Positions 33,326-42,171 of a stretch of DNA of 64,000 nt are shown piece by piece (positions within the stretch are counted from its first letter, which is position 1; every line of letters begins with the position of its first letter). The DNA is taken from contig NZ_DF968183.1 of NCBI RefSeq assembly GCF_001192835.1, forward strand, positions 1,137,338 through 1,201,337, read 5' to 3'. Position numbers and translations under genes: made by a program. This DNA comes from Lentimicrobium saccharophilum (GTDB taxonomy: Bacteria > Bacteroidota > Bacteroidia > Bacteroidales > Lentimicrobiaceae). The notes beneath the pieces are model-generated. The model saw only the letters and a list, made by a program, of their open reading frames with translations, did no database searches and had not been told where the DNA came from.

Positions 33326-35423
33326 TCAGCACCTTGTGGGTTCCAACACTGTTTTCCGCAGCGTATTTCAGATAGTAAATCCCTTCCGCCAAATCTCTGA
33401 CCGGGATCAGCACGGTTTCCTGTCCGGCAAAGCCAGCCCGGATATTATTGACAACCACCCGTCCCGAAAGGTCAACCAGGGAAACAAGCACATCGGCAGG
33501 CAATCTGCTGCTCAATTCAACCCGCAGCCAGTCGCTGGCCGGCACCGGATAAACCTGCACACCCAGTCCGCCGGAACTAACTGCAGTTGCCATACCAACA
33601 GTGGTTGCATCACTGATATAGGATAGCTCCCATCCGCCGGCTGTTACATCGTTGTTGGTATTGAAAAGTATCATAGCTTTCCCGGAAGGAATAGTCACCG
33701 ATTCAGGGATCTCACTACCCGAGAAACTGGCAACCAGCGATTGTGATGCCAGATTGTATATCTTCACCTGATCATGATCCGGTTCAGTGTCAAGGGCATT
33801 GAAAGTAAAAGTGATCGAATTTGCATTTTCGGGCTCCACCCTGAATTTACAGACACTGTTGTTGTTGTAATCGCGGGTTCCGCTGCCATCGGTAATCACC
33901 CCTGAAAGATCGCTGAAGATGGTCGTTCCGGAGCAGAAAACTGCCCGTTCACTGTTGTAGGAAAGCCTGAAACCGCTTCCTTCATCACCTTCCGTCAGGA
34001 ACTCAATAAAAAGTTTATCTCCTGTTGCCGTGATGGCCTGGGGTAAAGCGGCACCGGTAAGGCTGGCCAGCAGTGGATAAGAAGCATCGGGTCCGTCATA
34101 AATATTCAGCACATCCAGCCCATCGGTAAGGTTGAATTTTTCGAAGGTCAGTGTCAGGTTGGTCACGGAATCCATCGGAGCAATCAACCAGCCGCAGTTC
34201 AACCCGGCGGTGTAATTATCCACCGGTCCGCTGCCGTCTTCAATGGTTCCATTGTGCCGGTTCAGGGTCTTGACACCGTTACAATAGTAAGGATAATTGC
34301 TTTCGGGATAGAAGTTTACAATCGCGCCCTGCCCGTAAGTAAAATTATTGCCACCCGGATTCAGGTTGTTTAAGTAAAAATATCCATTGTACGAACCGCT
34401 CCATCCCCAGTTGAAATGGAAATAGTCGGTTCCCTGATAGCCATCAACATTAAATGCATGTCCTCCTGATCCGAAACCATTGTAATACAATGGCCAGCCG
34501 TTGTCAAGGTTCTGCATCAACAGTTCAGCCCACCCGGTTTGGGAATAATTATCCTTTTGCTGAAGCGACAATTGGTTTGAATAGCCAAAGTGTTCCCTGA
34601 GAGCGCTGGCGGCATCAAAACTGTAAGCACCCGAGCCATCCGGCGCATACATCATATCCACCGCAACGCCGCAGTGATACTGAATCTCAGCCATTTCATA
34701 ATTCGATTCGGGACCTATTTCGTTGCGCATCTGATCGTAGTCATAACCGGCCTGACTGAAATCAACAAACAAATAACCGTAATCGGAATAATAACCATGT
34801 GAGCCGGTCCCCTGAAGCGGATAACGCCAGTAATAAATTACCTGCGACATGGCAGTAGCCACACAACCGGCATAAACATGACCGCCCGGCCCTGCATCAT
34901 CCTCAGGACACAAGGCGTTGTATCTCGAACCCTGGTCCCAGGTTGAGGGCAGCAATGGCTCCACCGACCTCAGGTCGCGTTGCAAAACTTCGCCGGGATT
35001 ATAGTTTAACAGGGATTCCCATGATGCACTGATATCAGGCGTAGCAGTTAAATTGCGGTCCATGATGTCGCTGAGCTGCAGTTCATAACCCGTCAGCCAG
35101 GCCGACAAAGAAGGAGGCTGATTTTCAAAAGTGAATATGCCATCAAACGAATAGCCCAGGACGGGAATCGCAGCATCTGTGGCTGAAACCAGCACATACC
35201 CCCCACTTTCGAAGTTGAAGGCATACATAACTGTGCGCTCATTGCCCACCCTGATGGCCGGCAAAGCATGCAGCGATTCCGGTGCAACCGCCTGTGCGGA
35301 AGGCATTCTGCTGTGCAGAAAAGCCGTCGCCACCCGGCGTGCTTTGTTTTCATCAACATTTCCTGCGAAAGAAATTGTAAAAATCAATACCAGGCTTAAT
35401 AGTAAAGTAAATCTCCTTTTCAT
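33315..35423 (-). CDS. secreted C10 (streptopain-type) cysteine peptidase, T9SS cargo, copy 1
   Basis: A 702-residue exported cysteine peptidase related to SpeB and periodontain. The signal peptide runs to about 20, then a prodomain (about 24-150) of the Spi_C10 type keeps the zymogen inactive. The peptidase domain (about 155-375) has the catalytic Cys in 'GHVYAGCVATAMSQV' (Cys187) and His in 'GGHAFNVDGYQG' (His322), with 'YFHFNWGWSGSYNGYFYL' afterwards. Two CUB-like domains follow ('NGTIEDGSGPVDNYTAG' and 'GVITDGSGTRDYNNNS'), then a T9SS tail beginning 'GVQVYPVPASDWLRVEL'. It is a tandem paralogue of the next gene upstream. Its 3' end overlaps the phoH stop by 11 bases. A TAATTTTG box lies 20 bases before the ATG. 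Confidence 0.92.
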   Translation of the reverse strand: MKRRFTLLLSLVLIFTISFAGNVDENKARRVATAFLHSRMPSAQAVAPESLHALPAIRVGNERTVMYAFNFESGGYVLVSATDAAIPVLGYSFDGIFTFENQPPSLSAWLTGYELQLSDIMDRNLTATPDISASWESLLNYNPGEVLQRDLRSVEPLLPSTWDQGSRYNALCPEDDAGPGGHVYAGCVATAMSQVIYYWRYPLQGTGSHGYYSDYGYLFVDFSQAGYDYDQMRNEIGPESNYEMAEIQYHCGVAVDMMYAPDGSGAYSFDAASALREHFGYSNQLSLQQKDNYSQTGWAELLMQNLDNGWPLYYNGFGSGGHAFNVDGYQGTDYFHFNWGWSGSYNGYFYLNNLNPGGNNFTYGQGAIVNFYPESNYPYYCNGVKTLNRHNGTIEDGSGPVDNYTAGLNCGWLIAPMDSVTNLTLTFEKFNLTDGLDVLNIYDGPDASYPLLASLTGAALPQAITATGDKLFIEFLTEGDEGSGFRLSYNSERAVFCSGTTIFSDLSGVITDGSGTRDYNNNSVCKFRVEPENANSITFTFNALDTEPDHDQVKIYNLASQSLVASFSGSEIPESVTIPSGKAMILFNTNNDVTAGGWELSYISDATTVGMATAVSSGGLGVQVYPVPASDWLRVELSSRLPADVLVSLVDLSGRVVVNNIRAGFAGQETVLIPVRDLAEGIYYLKYAAENSVGTHKVLISR

Positions 35424-35442
35424 GTATGTTTTGTTGAGTTCC

Positions 35443-35450
35443 CAAAATTA
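35443..35450 (-). promoter_or_regulatory. putative -7 element (TAATTTTG) of C10 peptidase copy 1
   Basis: Exact match on the minus strand, 19 bases before the ATG. Confidence 0.5.
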
Positions 35451-35474
35451 ATTAAAAAGCAGTGCAGTAGATGA

Positions 35475-35510
35475 AAAAAGGAAGTTTTACAATTGTAAAA
35501 CTTCCTTTTT
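35475..35510. terminator. terminator after C10 peptidase copy 2
   Basis: A perfect inverted repeat of 18-base arms (AAAAAGGAAGTTTTACAA and complement). On the minus strand the stem ends in a run of T. It lies 25 bases past the stop. Confidence 0.8.
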
Positions 35511-35534
35511 ATAGTTTGAGTAAGTCAGATCTAC

Positions 35535-37652
35535 CTATTCGAGAATCAGTTTCCGGGTGATGCGGCCTGCTTTATTCTGCAAGGTCAGCATGTATACTCC
35601 CGAATTCAAATGGTTCAGCTGTAGCACCTTATGAACGAATCCAGCCATCAGTTTATCATCTTCGCGGTAAACTACCCTGCCTGTAAGATCGGTTATAATA
35701 AAACCGGTTTCCAGTGTTTCGGGGATATTAAAACGGATTTCGGCATAACCTTTAGCCGGATTGGGATAGATGGACAGTTCAGAAACAACATCGTTCTGAG
35801 CAGTTCCCACATTGGCGATGTAATACTCAGCTTCAAAGCCCTGATTGTTATTAAATCCGTTAGAGGTAAAAAGCAGCAGCATTTTGCCTGTGGGTGAAAC
35901 AAGCGGTTCAGGTACCACAGAACCGGTGTAGTTCGCCAGCAACTGATTGGTCGGGATTGCATATACTTTCAGAAAGTCCTTGTCATTTTCCAGATCGAAG
36001 GCAGTAAATGCCAGGGTAAGCTGGTCGGCAAAAGGACCCGGATCAATTTTCCATTTGCACATGGAATTGTGGTTGTAACGGTGGTCACCGCTTCCATCGC
36101 TAAAGGATCCGAAGGGTTCCGACAAGGTGATCGTTCCTCCGCAGAATGAAGGATAAACTGAAGAAAACTCAGCGGTGAATCCCGGAGCTGTATTGTTTCC
36201 GTCAGTCAGAAATTCGACAAACAGCCTGTTCCCTGATGAAGTAAGGCTCGAAATTGCAGCATTCCGGTCGTAAGATGCCAGCAACGTGGCTCCGGCATTG
36301 TCACCATCATAGATATTTACAACGTCACCTTCAGCAAGTTCAAATTTTGTAAAGTTCAGTGTAACAGAAGTCACAGAATCTTCCGGTGCGATTAACCAGG
36401 AGCAGGCCTGATTTGACTGGTAATCTGCAAGGGGGCCGCTTCGGTCTTCGAATATCCCCATCGGGGATGTAATCACATGGTTATCACAGTTATACGGATA
36501 ATTGGCCGGATTTGGGAAAAAATTCCTGACCATGGCCTGAGCGCCACTATATCCACCTACATCGGTAAGGGTATAGAAACCGTTGCCGCTGCCGCTCCAT
36601 CCGAAATTAAAGTGATATAGCTTGCCCGTTCCGGTTGTCTGATAGCCGTCCAGTACGAAAGCATGCCCTCCTTCAGAACTCTGTCCCGAATAATAAAGCG
36701 GTTTCAGTTCATCGATGCTGGTAACAATCATGTTTTCCCATGCCGAGGCGGCATAATTACTTTTTCTTACGTGCTGGGCTGTGGAAGAGTACCCGAAATA
36801 AGAACGGATGGCGTAAGGTACATCCTCGCTATAGGCACCCGACCCGTCAGGACCATACATCATCCTTACGCTTACACCGCAGTGGAACTGAAGCTCTGCA
36901 ATTGCATTGATGGCCCTGCCACTTCCCGAGGTAATGGAGTTCAGCATGGCATCCCAGTCGTAATAGGTCTGTCCGAAGTTAGCGCTTATGTTTCCGTAAG
37001 AGCCATAATTATAGGAATAGCTTCCCGTACCGTGCTCGGGATAACGATAATAGGCCATGATCATCGACATGGCGGTAGCCACGCAACCGGCATAAACATG
37101 TCCGCCTGAGCCGCCTGCATCCACAGGACAATAGGCATTGTATGGAAAATCCTGATTCCAGGTCATCGGCAGCAAGGGTTCCATATCCCTGTTGCCCCCG
37201 GGGATATACCTGGTATTTATCATGGACTGATAATATTCCCAGGATGATTTAATATCGTTGTTTTGAAAAACCCCGTTACTCCTGATAAAGCTGATCTGAT
37301 CATCAAATTCAGCCAGGAAACTGCTGTAGTGCGGAGCCAGTTCCCCGGCGGGAAATGCACCCTGATCATTGTAACCTATCACCGGAGTATAAGCATCTTC
37401 TCCTGATATAATGATAAAACCACCGGTGCTCAGATTAAACACATAATAAACGGGCAAACCGTTCACTTCACGGGTTGTAACCGGAATCAGCTCAATCTCA
37501 TTCAGGTTAATGCTTATGCCATCCTGCACAAGCTGCTCATAACAGAAATTCCGGGCAACCAGGGCTGCGGTCTGCGGGGTGACCACATCAGCCATTGTCC
37601 GGCTCAATGTAACGGTCAGTAACAAAAAGAGAAACAGTAATTTAGACTTCAT
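35535..37652 (-). CDS. secreted C10 (streptopain-type) cysteine peptidase, T9SS cargo, copy 2
   Basis: A 705-residue paralogue with the same order: signal peptide, prodomain, C10 peptidase, two CUB-like domains and T9SS tail. The catalytic Cys is in 'GGHVYAGCVATAMSMIM' (Cys190) and the His in 'GGHAFVLDGYQT' (His330), with 'LYHFNFGWSGSGNGFYTL'. CUB modules begin 'MGIFEDRSGPLADYQSN' and 'FGSFSDGSGDHRYNHNS'. The tail starts at 'SELSIYPNPAKGYAEIRF'. The two copies clearly share the architecture but differ at many positions, so the duplication is not recent. A -7 box TACTTTTG lies 30 bases upstream of the ATG, and an inverted repeat with T run follows the stop, so this gene is probably transcribed alone. 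It should digest extracellular protein. Confidence 0.92.
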   Translation of the reverse strand: MKSKLLFLFLLLTVTLSRTMADVVTPQTAALVARNFCYEQLVQDGISINLNEIELIPVTTREVNGLPVYYVFNLSTGGFIIISGEDAYTPVIGYNDQGAFPAGELAPHYSSFLAEFDDQISFIRSNGVFQNNDIKSSWEYYQSMINTRYIPGGNRDMEPLLPMTWNQDFPYNAYCPVDAGGSGGHVYAGCVATAMSMIMAYYRYPEHGTGSYSYNYGSYGNISANFGQTYYDWDAMLNSITSGSGRAINAIAELQFHCGVSVRMMYGPDGSGAYSEDVPYAIRSYFGYSSTAQHVRKSNYAASAWENMIVTSIDELKPLYYSGQSSEGGHAFVLDGYQTTGTGKLYHFNFGWSGSGNGFYTLTDVGGYSGAQAMVRNFFPNPANYPYNCDNHVITSPMGIFEDRSGPLADYQSNQACSWLIAPEDSVTSVTLNFTKFELAEGDVVNIYDGDNAGATLLASYDRNAAISSLTSSGNRLFVEFLTDGNNTAPGFTAEFSSVYPSFCGGTITLSEPFGSFSDGSGDHRYNHNSMCKWKIDPGPFADQLTLAFTAFDLENDKDFLKVYAIPTNQLLANYTGSVVPEPLVSPTGKMLLLFTSNGFNNNQGFEAEYYIANVGTAQNDVVSELSIYPNPAKGYAEIRFNIPETLETGFIITDLTGRVVYREDDKLMAGFVHKVLQLNHLNSGVYMLTLQNKAGRITRKLILE

Positions 37653-37681
37653 CGTCAGTAAAATATTAATTTGAATGCCGC

Positions 37682-37689
37682 CAAAAGTA
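37682..37689 (-). promoter_or_regulatory. putative -7 element (TACTTTTG) of C10 peptidase copy 2
   Basis: Exact match on the minus strand, 29 bases before the ATG and just after the S8 terminator. Confidence 0.55.
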
Positions 37690-37693
37690 TAAA

Positions 37694-37728
37694 AAATGCC
37701 CCTGCATTAATTTAATACAGGAGCATTT
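37694..37728 (-). terminator. terminator after the S8 peptidase gene
   Basis: Hairpin AAATGC-CCTG/CAGG-GCATTT with one mismatch and an AT loop, followed on the minus strand by TTTTTT. It lies 20 bases after the stop. Confidence 0.75.
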
Positions 37729-37747
37729 AGAATGAATCTAAATAACC

Positions 37748-40435
37748 TTATCGGATGATGATGCGCTGGTTAAGTTGCTGAAGTCCGTCGGAGAGGCTAA
37801 CCAGATAAATTCCGGCCGGCAGGTGTGAGAGGTCGATGGTTCTCAGTAAACCAGCATTGCTGCCACTGATATTTTCAGTATAAACTACATTACCAAGCAG
37901 TGATGTCACCCTGATGCTGACTTCGGCACCGGTGAGTTTCGAAGAACTCAGTGTAAATAATCCGTCGGAGGGATTGGGGTACACCCTGAGTGAAGACGAT
38001 GGCCGGCTGTCAGGTTTAACCGGGGTGGTATTGGTGATGCTGATATTGTCAATAAATACATTATCACCTTCTCCCTGGGTTTTATCCGAGAAACGGGTAG
38101 CGCTCTGCAATACAATGTCGAATACCTGACCTGCATAGGCTGACAAATCAAAAATCAGGGTTCTCCACTCATCGGCGGCTGCCGTTGTGGGATTAAAATC
38201 CGTATTGCCATCCAGATCTGCTAACTGTTCACCGTTTACTACAACCCTGAACCAGGAGAATTTCGGGCCCAGGCTATAGGTCTGCCGAAGATCGAGCTGC
38301 AGGGCCACATTTTCCATGCCTGTAGCATCCACACCACAGATATAAGCTTTACCATGGAAAGCAAGATTGCTCTCCCAGGCCTGCGTTGCCGTTCCGGATG
38401 TGGGGCTTCCCGACCATCCGGTCGGAACCGGATCACCGTGGAAGTGGATACCAAAATTACTCTGGTTGGCAGACCGTACATCGATTTTTGACTGGGACTT
38501 AATGGTATCCCAAACCATAAATACTCCCGGGGTTCCATCTTCCATATCAACACTGAATGTCGGGATGGCACCGTTGACAAATATCAGGTTTTCATAATTC
38601 ATCGAAGCAGAGCCATGCAGGTTGGCAGCAGTTAAGCTGACTGAGTAGGCGCCCGGCATCGAGAAACTAAGCTGAGGATTTTGCGAAGCACTGCTTGTCC
38701 CATTCACAAATTCGTATGTTTCCGGAGTAATTGTCCATTCCCAGGAATTCGGGTTGTACAATGAACTGTCGCTCAGGGTTATTTCTTCAAAAATACAGGG
38801 CATAGAATCGGAAATACCGATAAATACATAAGGAGAAGGGGTATTGGTGGCAGTTATATAATCTTCAAGCAGCAGCGTGTTTGTGCCAAAGGCATTGGTG
38901 ACTGTAAGGGTTACGTCGTATACACCGGGAGAATTGAACTTGATATTTGAAGGATGTTGTTCCGTTGAGGAAGAAGGAGTTCCACCCTGGAAGGTCCATT
39001 GCCAGGTGGAGGGCACTCCGGTAGAAAGATCTGTGAAATCAATACCTCCGCCGGGTAGAATGGTAGTTACCGGAGTGCTGAAATTTGCCGTAGGTTCATA
39101 AGGTGTGCTGGCCGCAGCGCGGAAGGCATTAATCCTGCCAGTACCTAACTGACCGGTATAATCAGGATTGACGGCATAAACGTCATCGGATGTATTTTTC
39201 ATGATGGTTTCAACCTGAGCCGGAGTCAATGCGGGATTGATTGAAAGAATCAGTCCTGCAAGCCCGGCTGCAACGGGAGTTGACATGGATGTTCCGGCCA
39301 TCAGGTCATAGTTGCCATAAGTACCAGTGTTGTATGTTGTACTGAGCAATCCGCTGGGCCCCGGGCTGGCATATCCTCCCGGAGCACACAAGTCAACGGT
39401 GGTTCCGTAATTTGAAAAATCCGTCTTCTCATCATCGCTGTTGGTCGAAGCTATGGAGATCACATTGTTGTATCCTGAAGGGTAGTGCGCAGTTGAAACA
39501 TTATCGTTTCCGGCTGAAGCCAGCAATACAATACCCATATTGTAAATGGAATTGATCAGGTTCTGATTGGTGGCTGAATAGCCGGGCCCTCCCCACGACA
39601 TGCTGATTACATCGGCCCCGTTGTTGGCAGCCCACTGTATACCCGGATAACCATATATTCCGTTGGCGTTGGTATTGTTGGCTGCTTTTACTGCAATGAT
39701 GCTGACATTGTAACCGATGGAAGCTACACCTATGCCATTGTCAGAAATTGCTGCAGTAAGACCGGCACAGTGTGTTCCGTGCGACCAGTCAAACGGATCA
39801 CCTGAAGCAGGCGGATTGGCATTATTGGTATTGTAATATGTGTCACGCTGGAGGACAATTTTATCTGCAAGGTCCGGATGATCAACCCAAACGGCATTGT
39901 CGACAATGGCAACTTTGATATCGGATGAACCTTTGGAAATGTCCCAGGCCTTTTCAGCCTGAATCACATCCAGGTGCCAGTTCCAGTTGTTGGGACCGTT
40001 GAAGAGATTATAGAGCGAATCATTGGGCACATAATGAATATAATCCATTGGTACTTTCTCGACGTATTCAAGGGCCTGCTCTATTCCAAGCTTTTGAATC
40101 ACTTCATTGACCTTATCGAAGTCTTCAATTTCCAGCATGAAAGTTCTGAGCAGTTTATGATCATTATTCAGGTAAAATGGGCGGGTCATTTCCTTTAACC
40201 TGTATTGTGACTGCAGCGCAGCAACAAAAGGTATCTGATTGAAATCAACAGAATTGTCACTTCTGACTGCGATATTCAGGTTAATATCATCTTTGAATTT
40301 GAAATAAATCCTTCCGTCCTGGTAATTCTTATCGAAGGTTTGACCAAAAAGATTCATTCCGGCAAAAAGTACCAGAACAAAAAGCATCCGCACGCTTTTA
40401 GCGGCAAAAGAGGCAGTGTAGGGTTTTGTTTTCAT
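37748..40435 (-). CDS. secreted subtilisin-like S8 peptidase with PKD domains, T9SS cargo
   Basis: About 895 residues from ATG MKTKPYTASF; the ATG nine codons upstream is less likely because the signal peptide (RMLFVLVLFAGMNLFG) would then be displaced. A propeptide spans about 30-150. The S8 domain (about 155-445) has Asp in 'VAIVDNAVWVDHPDL' (near 179), His in 'SHGTHCAGLTAAI' (near 219), the oxyanion Asn in 'LLASAGNDNVS' and Ser in 'AGTSMSTPVAAGLAG' (near 383). The Asp motif lacks the usual Thr-Gly (DNAV, not DTGV). PKD-like beta-sandwich domains follow ('FTDLSTGVPSTWQWTF'), then a jelly-roll-like region and a T9SS tail from 'SLRVYPNPSDGLFTL'. It lies upstream of the C10 pair; a hairpin with T run ends it. 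Confidence 0.91.
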   Translation of the reverse strand: MKTKPYTASFAAKSVRMLFVLVLFAGMNLFGQTFDKNYQDGRIYFKFKDDINLNIAVRSDNSVDFNQIPFVAALQSQYRLKEMTRPFYLNNDHKLLRTFMLEIEDFDKVNEVIQKLGIEQALEYVEKVPMDYIHYVPNDSLYNLFNGPNNWNWHLDVIQAEKAWDISKGSSDIKVAIVDNAVWVDHPDLADKIVLQRDTYYNTNNANPPASGDPFDWSHGTHCAGLTAAISDNGIGVASIGYNVSIIAVKAANNTNANGIYGYPGIQWAANNGADVISMSWGGPGYSATNQNLINSIYNMGIVLLASAGNDNVSTAHYPSGYNNVISIASTNSDDEKTDFSNYGTTVDLCAPGGYASPGPSGLLSTTYNTGTYGNYDLMAGTSMSTPVAAGLAGLILSINPALTPAQVETIMKNTSDDVYAVNPDYTGQLGTGRINAFRAAASTPYEPTANFSTPVTTILPGGGIDFTDLSTGVPSTWQWTFQGGTPSSSTEQHPSNIKFNSPGVYDVTLTVTNAFGTNTLLLEDYITATNTPSPYVFIGISDSMPCIFEEITLSDSSLYNPNSWEWTITPETYEFVNGTSSASQNPQLSFSMPGAYSVSLTAANLHGSASMNYENLIFVNGAIPTFSVDMEDGTPGVFMVWDTIKSQSKIDVRSANQSNFGIHFHGDPVPTGWSGSPTSGTATQAWESNLAFHGKAYICGVDATGMENVALQLDLRQTYSLGPKFSWFRVVVNGEQLADLDGNTDFNPTTAAADEWRTLIFDLSAYAGQVFDIVLQSATRFSDKTQGEGDNVFIDNISITNTTPVKPDSRPSSSLRVYPNPSDGLFTLSSSKLTGAEVSIRVTSLLGNVVYTENISGSNAGLLRTIDLSHLPAGIYLVSLSDGLQQLNQRIIIR

Positions 40436-40606
40436 AAACAGAAAATGGGTTATTGATTGCATTTTGGAATTTCAGGATTTAAAAGGCCTGGTGGCCGCAC
40501 TGAATTATCCCTGCATTAAACCATTAAGCTACAGGTTTTGTTTCGGTATGGCATACCGGTATTTAAGGTTATTGTCCTAAGCCACACCCGGTTCAGATCA
40601 GTTGGC

Positions 40607-40614
40607 CAAAAATA
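40607..40614 (-). promoter_or_regulatory. putative -7 element (TATTTTTG) of the S8 peptidase gene
   Basis: Exact match on the minus strand, about 170 bases before the chosen ATG, implying a long leader. No -33 element. Confidence 0.35.
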
Positions 40615-40748
40615 GAAAAAAACTCCGTTCAGATGACAGAATTCTGCGAAAATAATGCGGATGCTCAGCTTTGTATAACTCAAAAGAAGGCCATTACCAT
40701 AAAAAACGGAGGCTGCCTGTTGTGGCGGTTGCAATCAACCTAAATTTA

Positions 40749-40756
40749 TACCTTTG
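40749..40756 (+). promoter_or_regulatory. putative -7 element (TACCTTTG) of hutI
   Basis: Exact match 38 bases before the hutI ATG. A TTG lies 17 bases upstream, slightly closer than the usual 19-21. Confidence 0.6.
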
Positions 40757-40794
40757 CACGAGATCCAGAATTAAGTCAAGAAAGGGAATTAATC

Positions 40795-42060
40795 ATGCCG
40801 GAGACGAATAAATTACTGATTATCAATATCAAATCCCTGGCGGGGATTGACAACGGCGAAGTGCTTTTCAAAGCCGGGAAAGAAATGTCCACTTTCGAAA
40901 AGCTTGAGGATGCCTGGCTTCTGACCGAAGGAAGCATTATCAGGGATTTCGGGCAGATGAGCCAACTCGATCAAATATTGTACGAAGAGCCAGGGGTAAG
41001 GATTATTGATGCCAGAGGCCGGATGGTATTTCCTTCGTTCTGCGATTCGCACACCCACCTGGTCTATGCCGGCAGCCGGGAAATTGAATATGTGGATAAG
41101 ATCAGAGGCCTTTCTTATGAAGAAATTGCCAAAAGGGGCGGCGGAATACTCAATTCTGCCAAACGGCTGCACGAAGCATCGGAAGAAGAGTTGACGGAAC
41201 AGGCGCTTGAACGACTGAATGAAATTATTTCATACGGAACCGGCGCCGTGGAAATCAAGAGCGGATACGGGCTGAACACCGCCGACGAACTTAAAATGCT
41301 GCGGGTAATTCAACGCCTGAGAATGCTCAGCCCGCTCACCATCAAATCAACCTTCCTCGGGGCTCATGCAGTACCTGCAGAATATAAAGGCAAACAGGGC
41401 GAATATGTCGATCTGATCATCAACGAAATGATTCCACAGGTTTCTGCGGCCAATCTTGCTGATTACATAGATGTATTCTGCGACAGGGGATTTTTCACCC
41501 CCGATGAGACTGAACGCATTCTGATGGCCGGCATCAAATACGGCCTGCGGCCGAAAATCCATGCCAATGAGCTTGATTATTCGGGTGGCATACAGGTAGG
41601 CGTAAAATACGATGCGCTTTCTGTGGATCACCTTGAATATACCGGTGATGAGGAGATTTCCGCACTGATGGATTCAGAAACCATGCCCACCCTGCTTCCG
41701 GGCGCTGCTTTCTTTTTAAATATGGTACATGCTCCGGCCCGAAAAATGATTGAAGCCGGGCTTCCCATTGCACTGGCGAGTGATTTCAATCCCGGCTCCT
41801 CCCCTTCCGGCAATATGCAGCTGATTCTTTCCATGGGCTGCATCATGTTCCGGATGACTCCCGAAGAATCATTCAATGCCTGCACCATCAACGGCGCTTA
41901 TGCCATGGGTATCAGCGACCAGTACGGCAGCATTGCCAGGGGCAAAAAGGCTAATTTTTTCATCACCAAACCCATACCGACCATTGAATTTATGCCCTAT
42001 GCTTACGGCAGCAACAAGGCAGAAACCACGGTGCTGAACGGGGAAATCATCAATTTTTAA
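40795..42060 (+). CDS. hutI: imidazolonepropionase
   Basis: HutI catalyses the third step of histidine degradation, hydrolysis of 4-imidazolone-5-propanoate to N-formimino-L-glutamate. The 421-residue protein belongs to the amidohydrolase superfamily: metal-binding 'SFCDSHTHLVYAGSRE' (HxH), 'KSTFLGAHAVPAEY', 'KIHANELDYSGG' and 'ALASDFNPGSSPSGNM' with the catalytic Asp. The start ATG is preceded by the TACCTTTG box at 40749-40756. It is followed at 111 bases by ftcD, so the window holds two consecutive steps of the hut pathway; hutH and hutU are not present. The assignment is firm. Confidence 0.95.
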   Translation: MPETNKLLIINIKSLAGIDNGEVLFKAGKEMSTFEKLEDAWLLTEGSIIRDFGQMSQLDQILYEEPGVRIIDARGRMVFPSFCDSHTHLVYAGSREIEYVDKIRGLSYEEIAKRGGGILNSAKRLHEASEEELTEQALERLNEIISYGTGAVEIKSGYGLNTADELKMLRVIQRLRMLSPLTIKSTFLGAHAVPAEYKGKQGEYVDLIINEMIPQVSAANLADYIDVFCDRGFFTPDETERILMAGIKYGLRPKIHANELDYSGGIQVGVKYDALSVDHLEYTGDEEISALMDSETMPTLLPGAAFFLNMVHAPARKMIEAGLPIALASDFNPGSSPSGNMQLILSMGCIMFRMTPEESFNACTINGAYAMGISDQYGSIARGKKANFFITKPIPTIEFMPYAYGSNKAETTVLNGEIINF

Positions 42061-42171
42061 GCCTCCTGCCTGCGTCAGGCCGGGGGCAATCGCTGAATCC
42101 GGTCATCCGGCAGCATAAATGCATTTCTTTACCGGAAAGTAAAAAATAACCAATAGCTAAAAATCAACTCA

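Larger units (their letters stand above)
40436..40794. other. 359-base divergent intergenic region
   Basis: Between the S8 peptidase and hutI starts. It holds a minus-strand -7 box (40607-40614) and a plus-strand one (40749-40756). A 72-codon minus-strand frame inside shows no family features and is not called. Confidence 0.6.

Noticed and set aside
40516-40734. 72-codon minus-strand frame upstream of the S8 peptidase gene
   Set aside because: It overlaps the likely promoter of the S8 gene and has no family features.
42061-42110. GC-rich GCCTG/CAGGC stem between hutI and ftcD
   Set aside because: Only five base pairs with no T run; too weak to call a terminator, and the two genes are likely read together.
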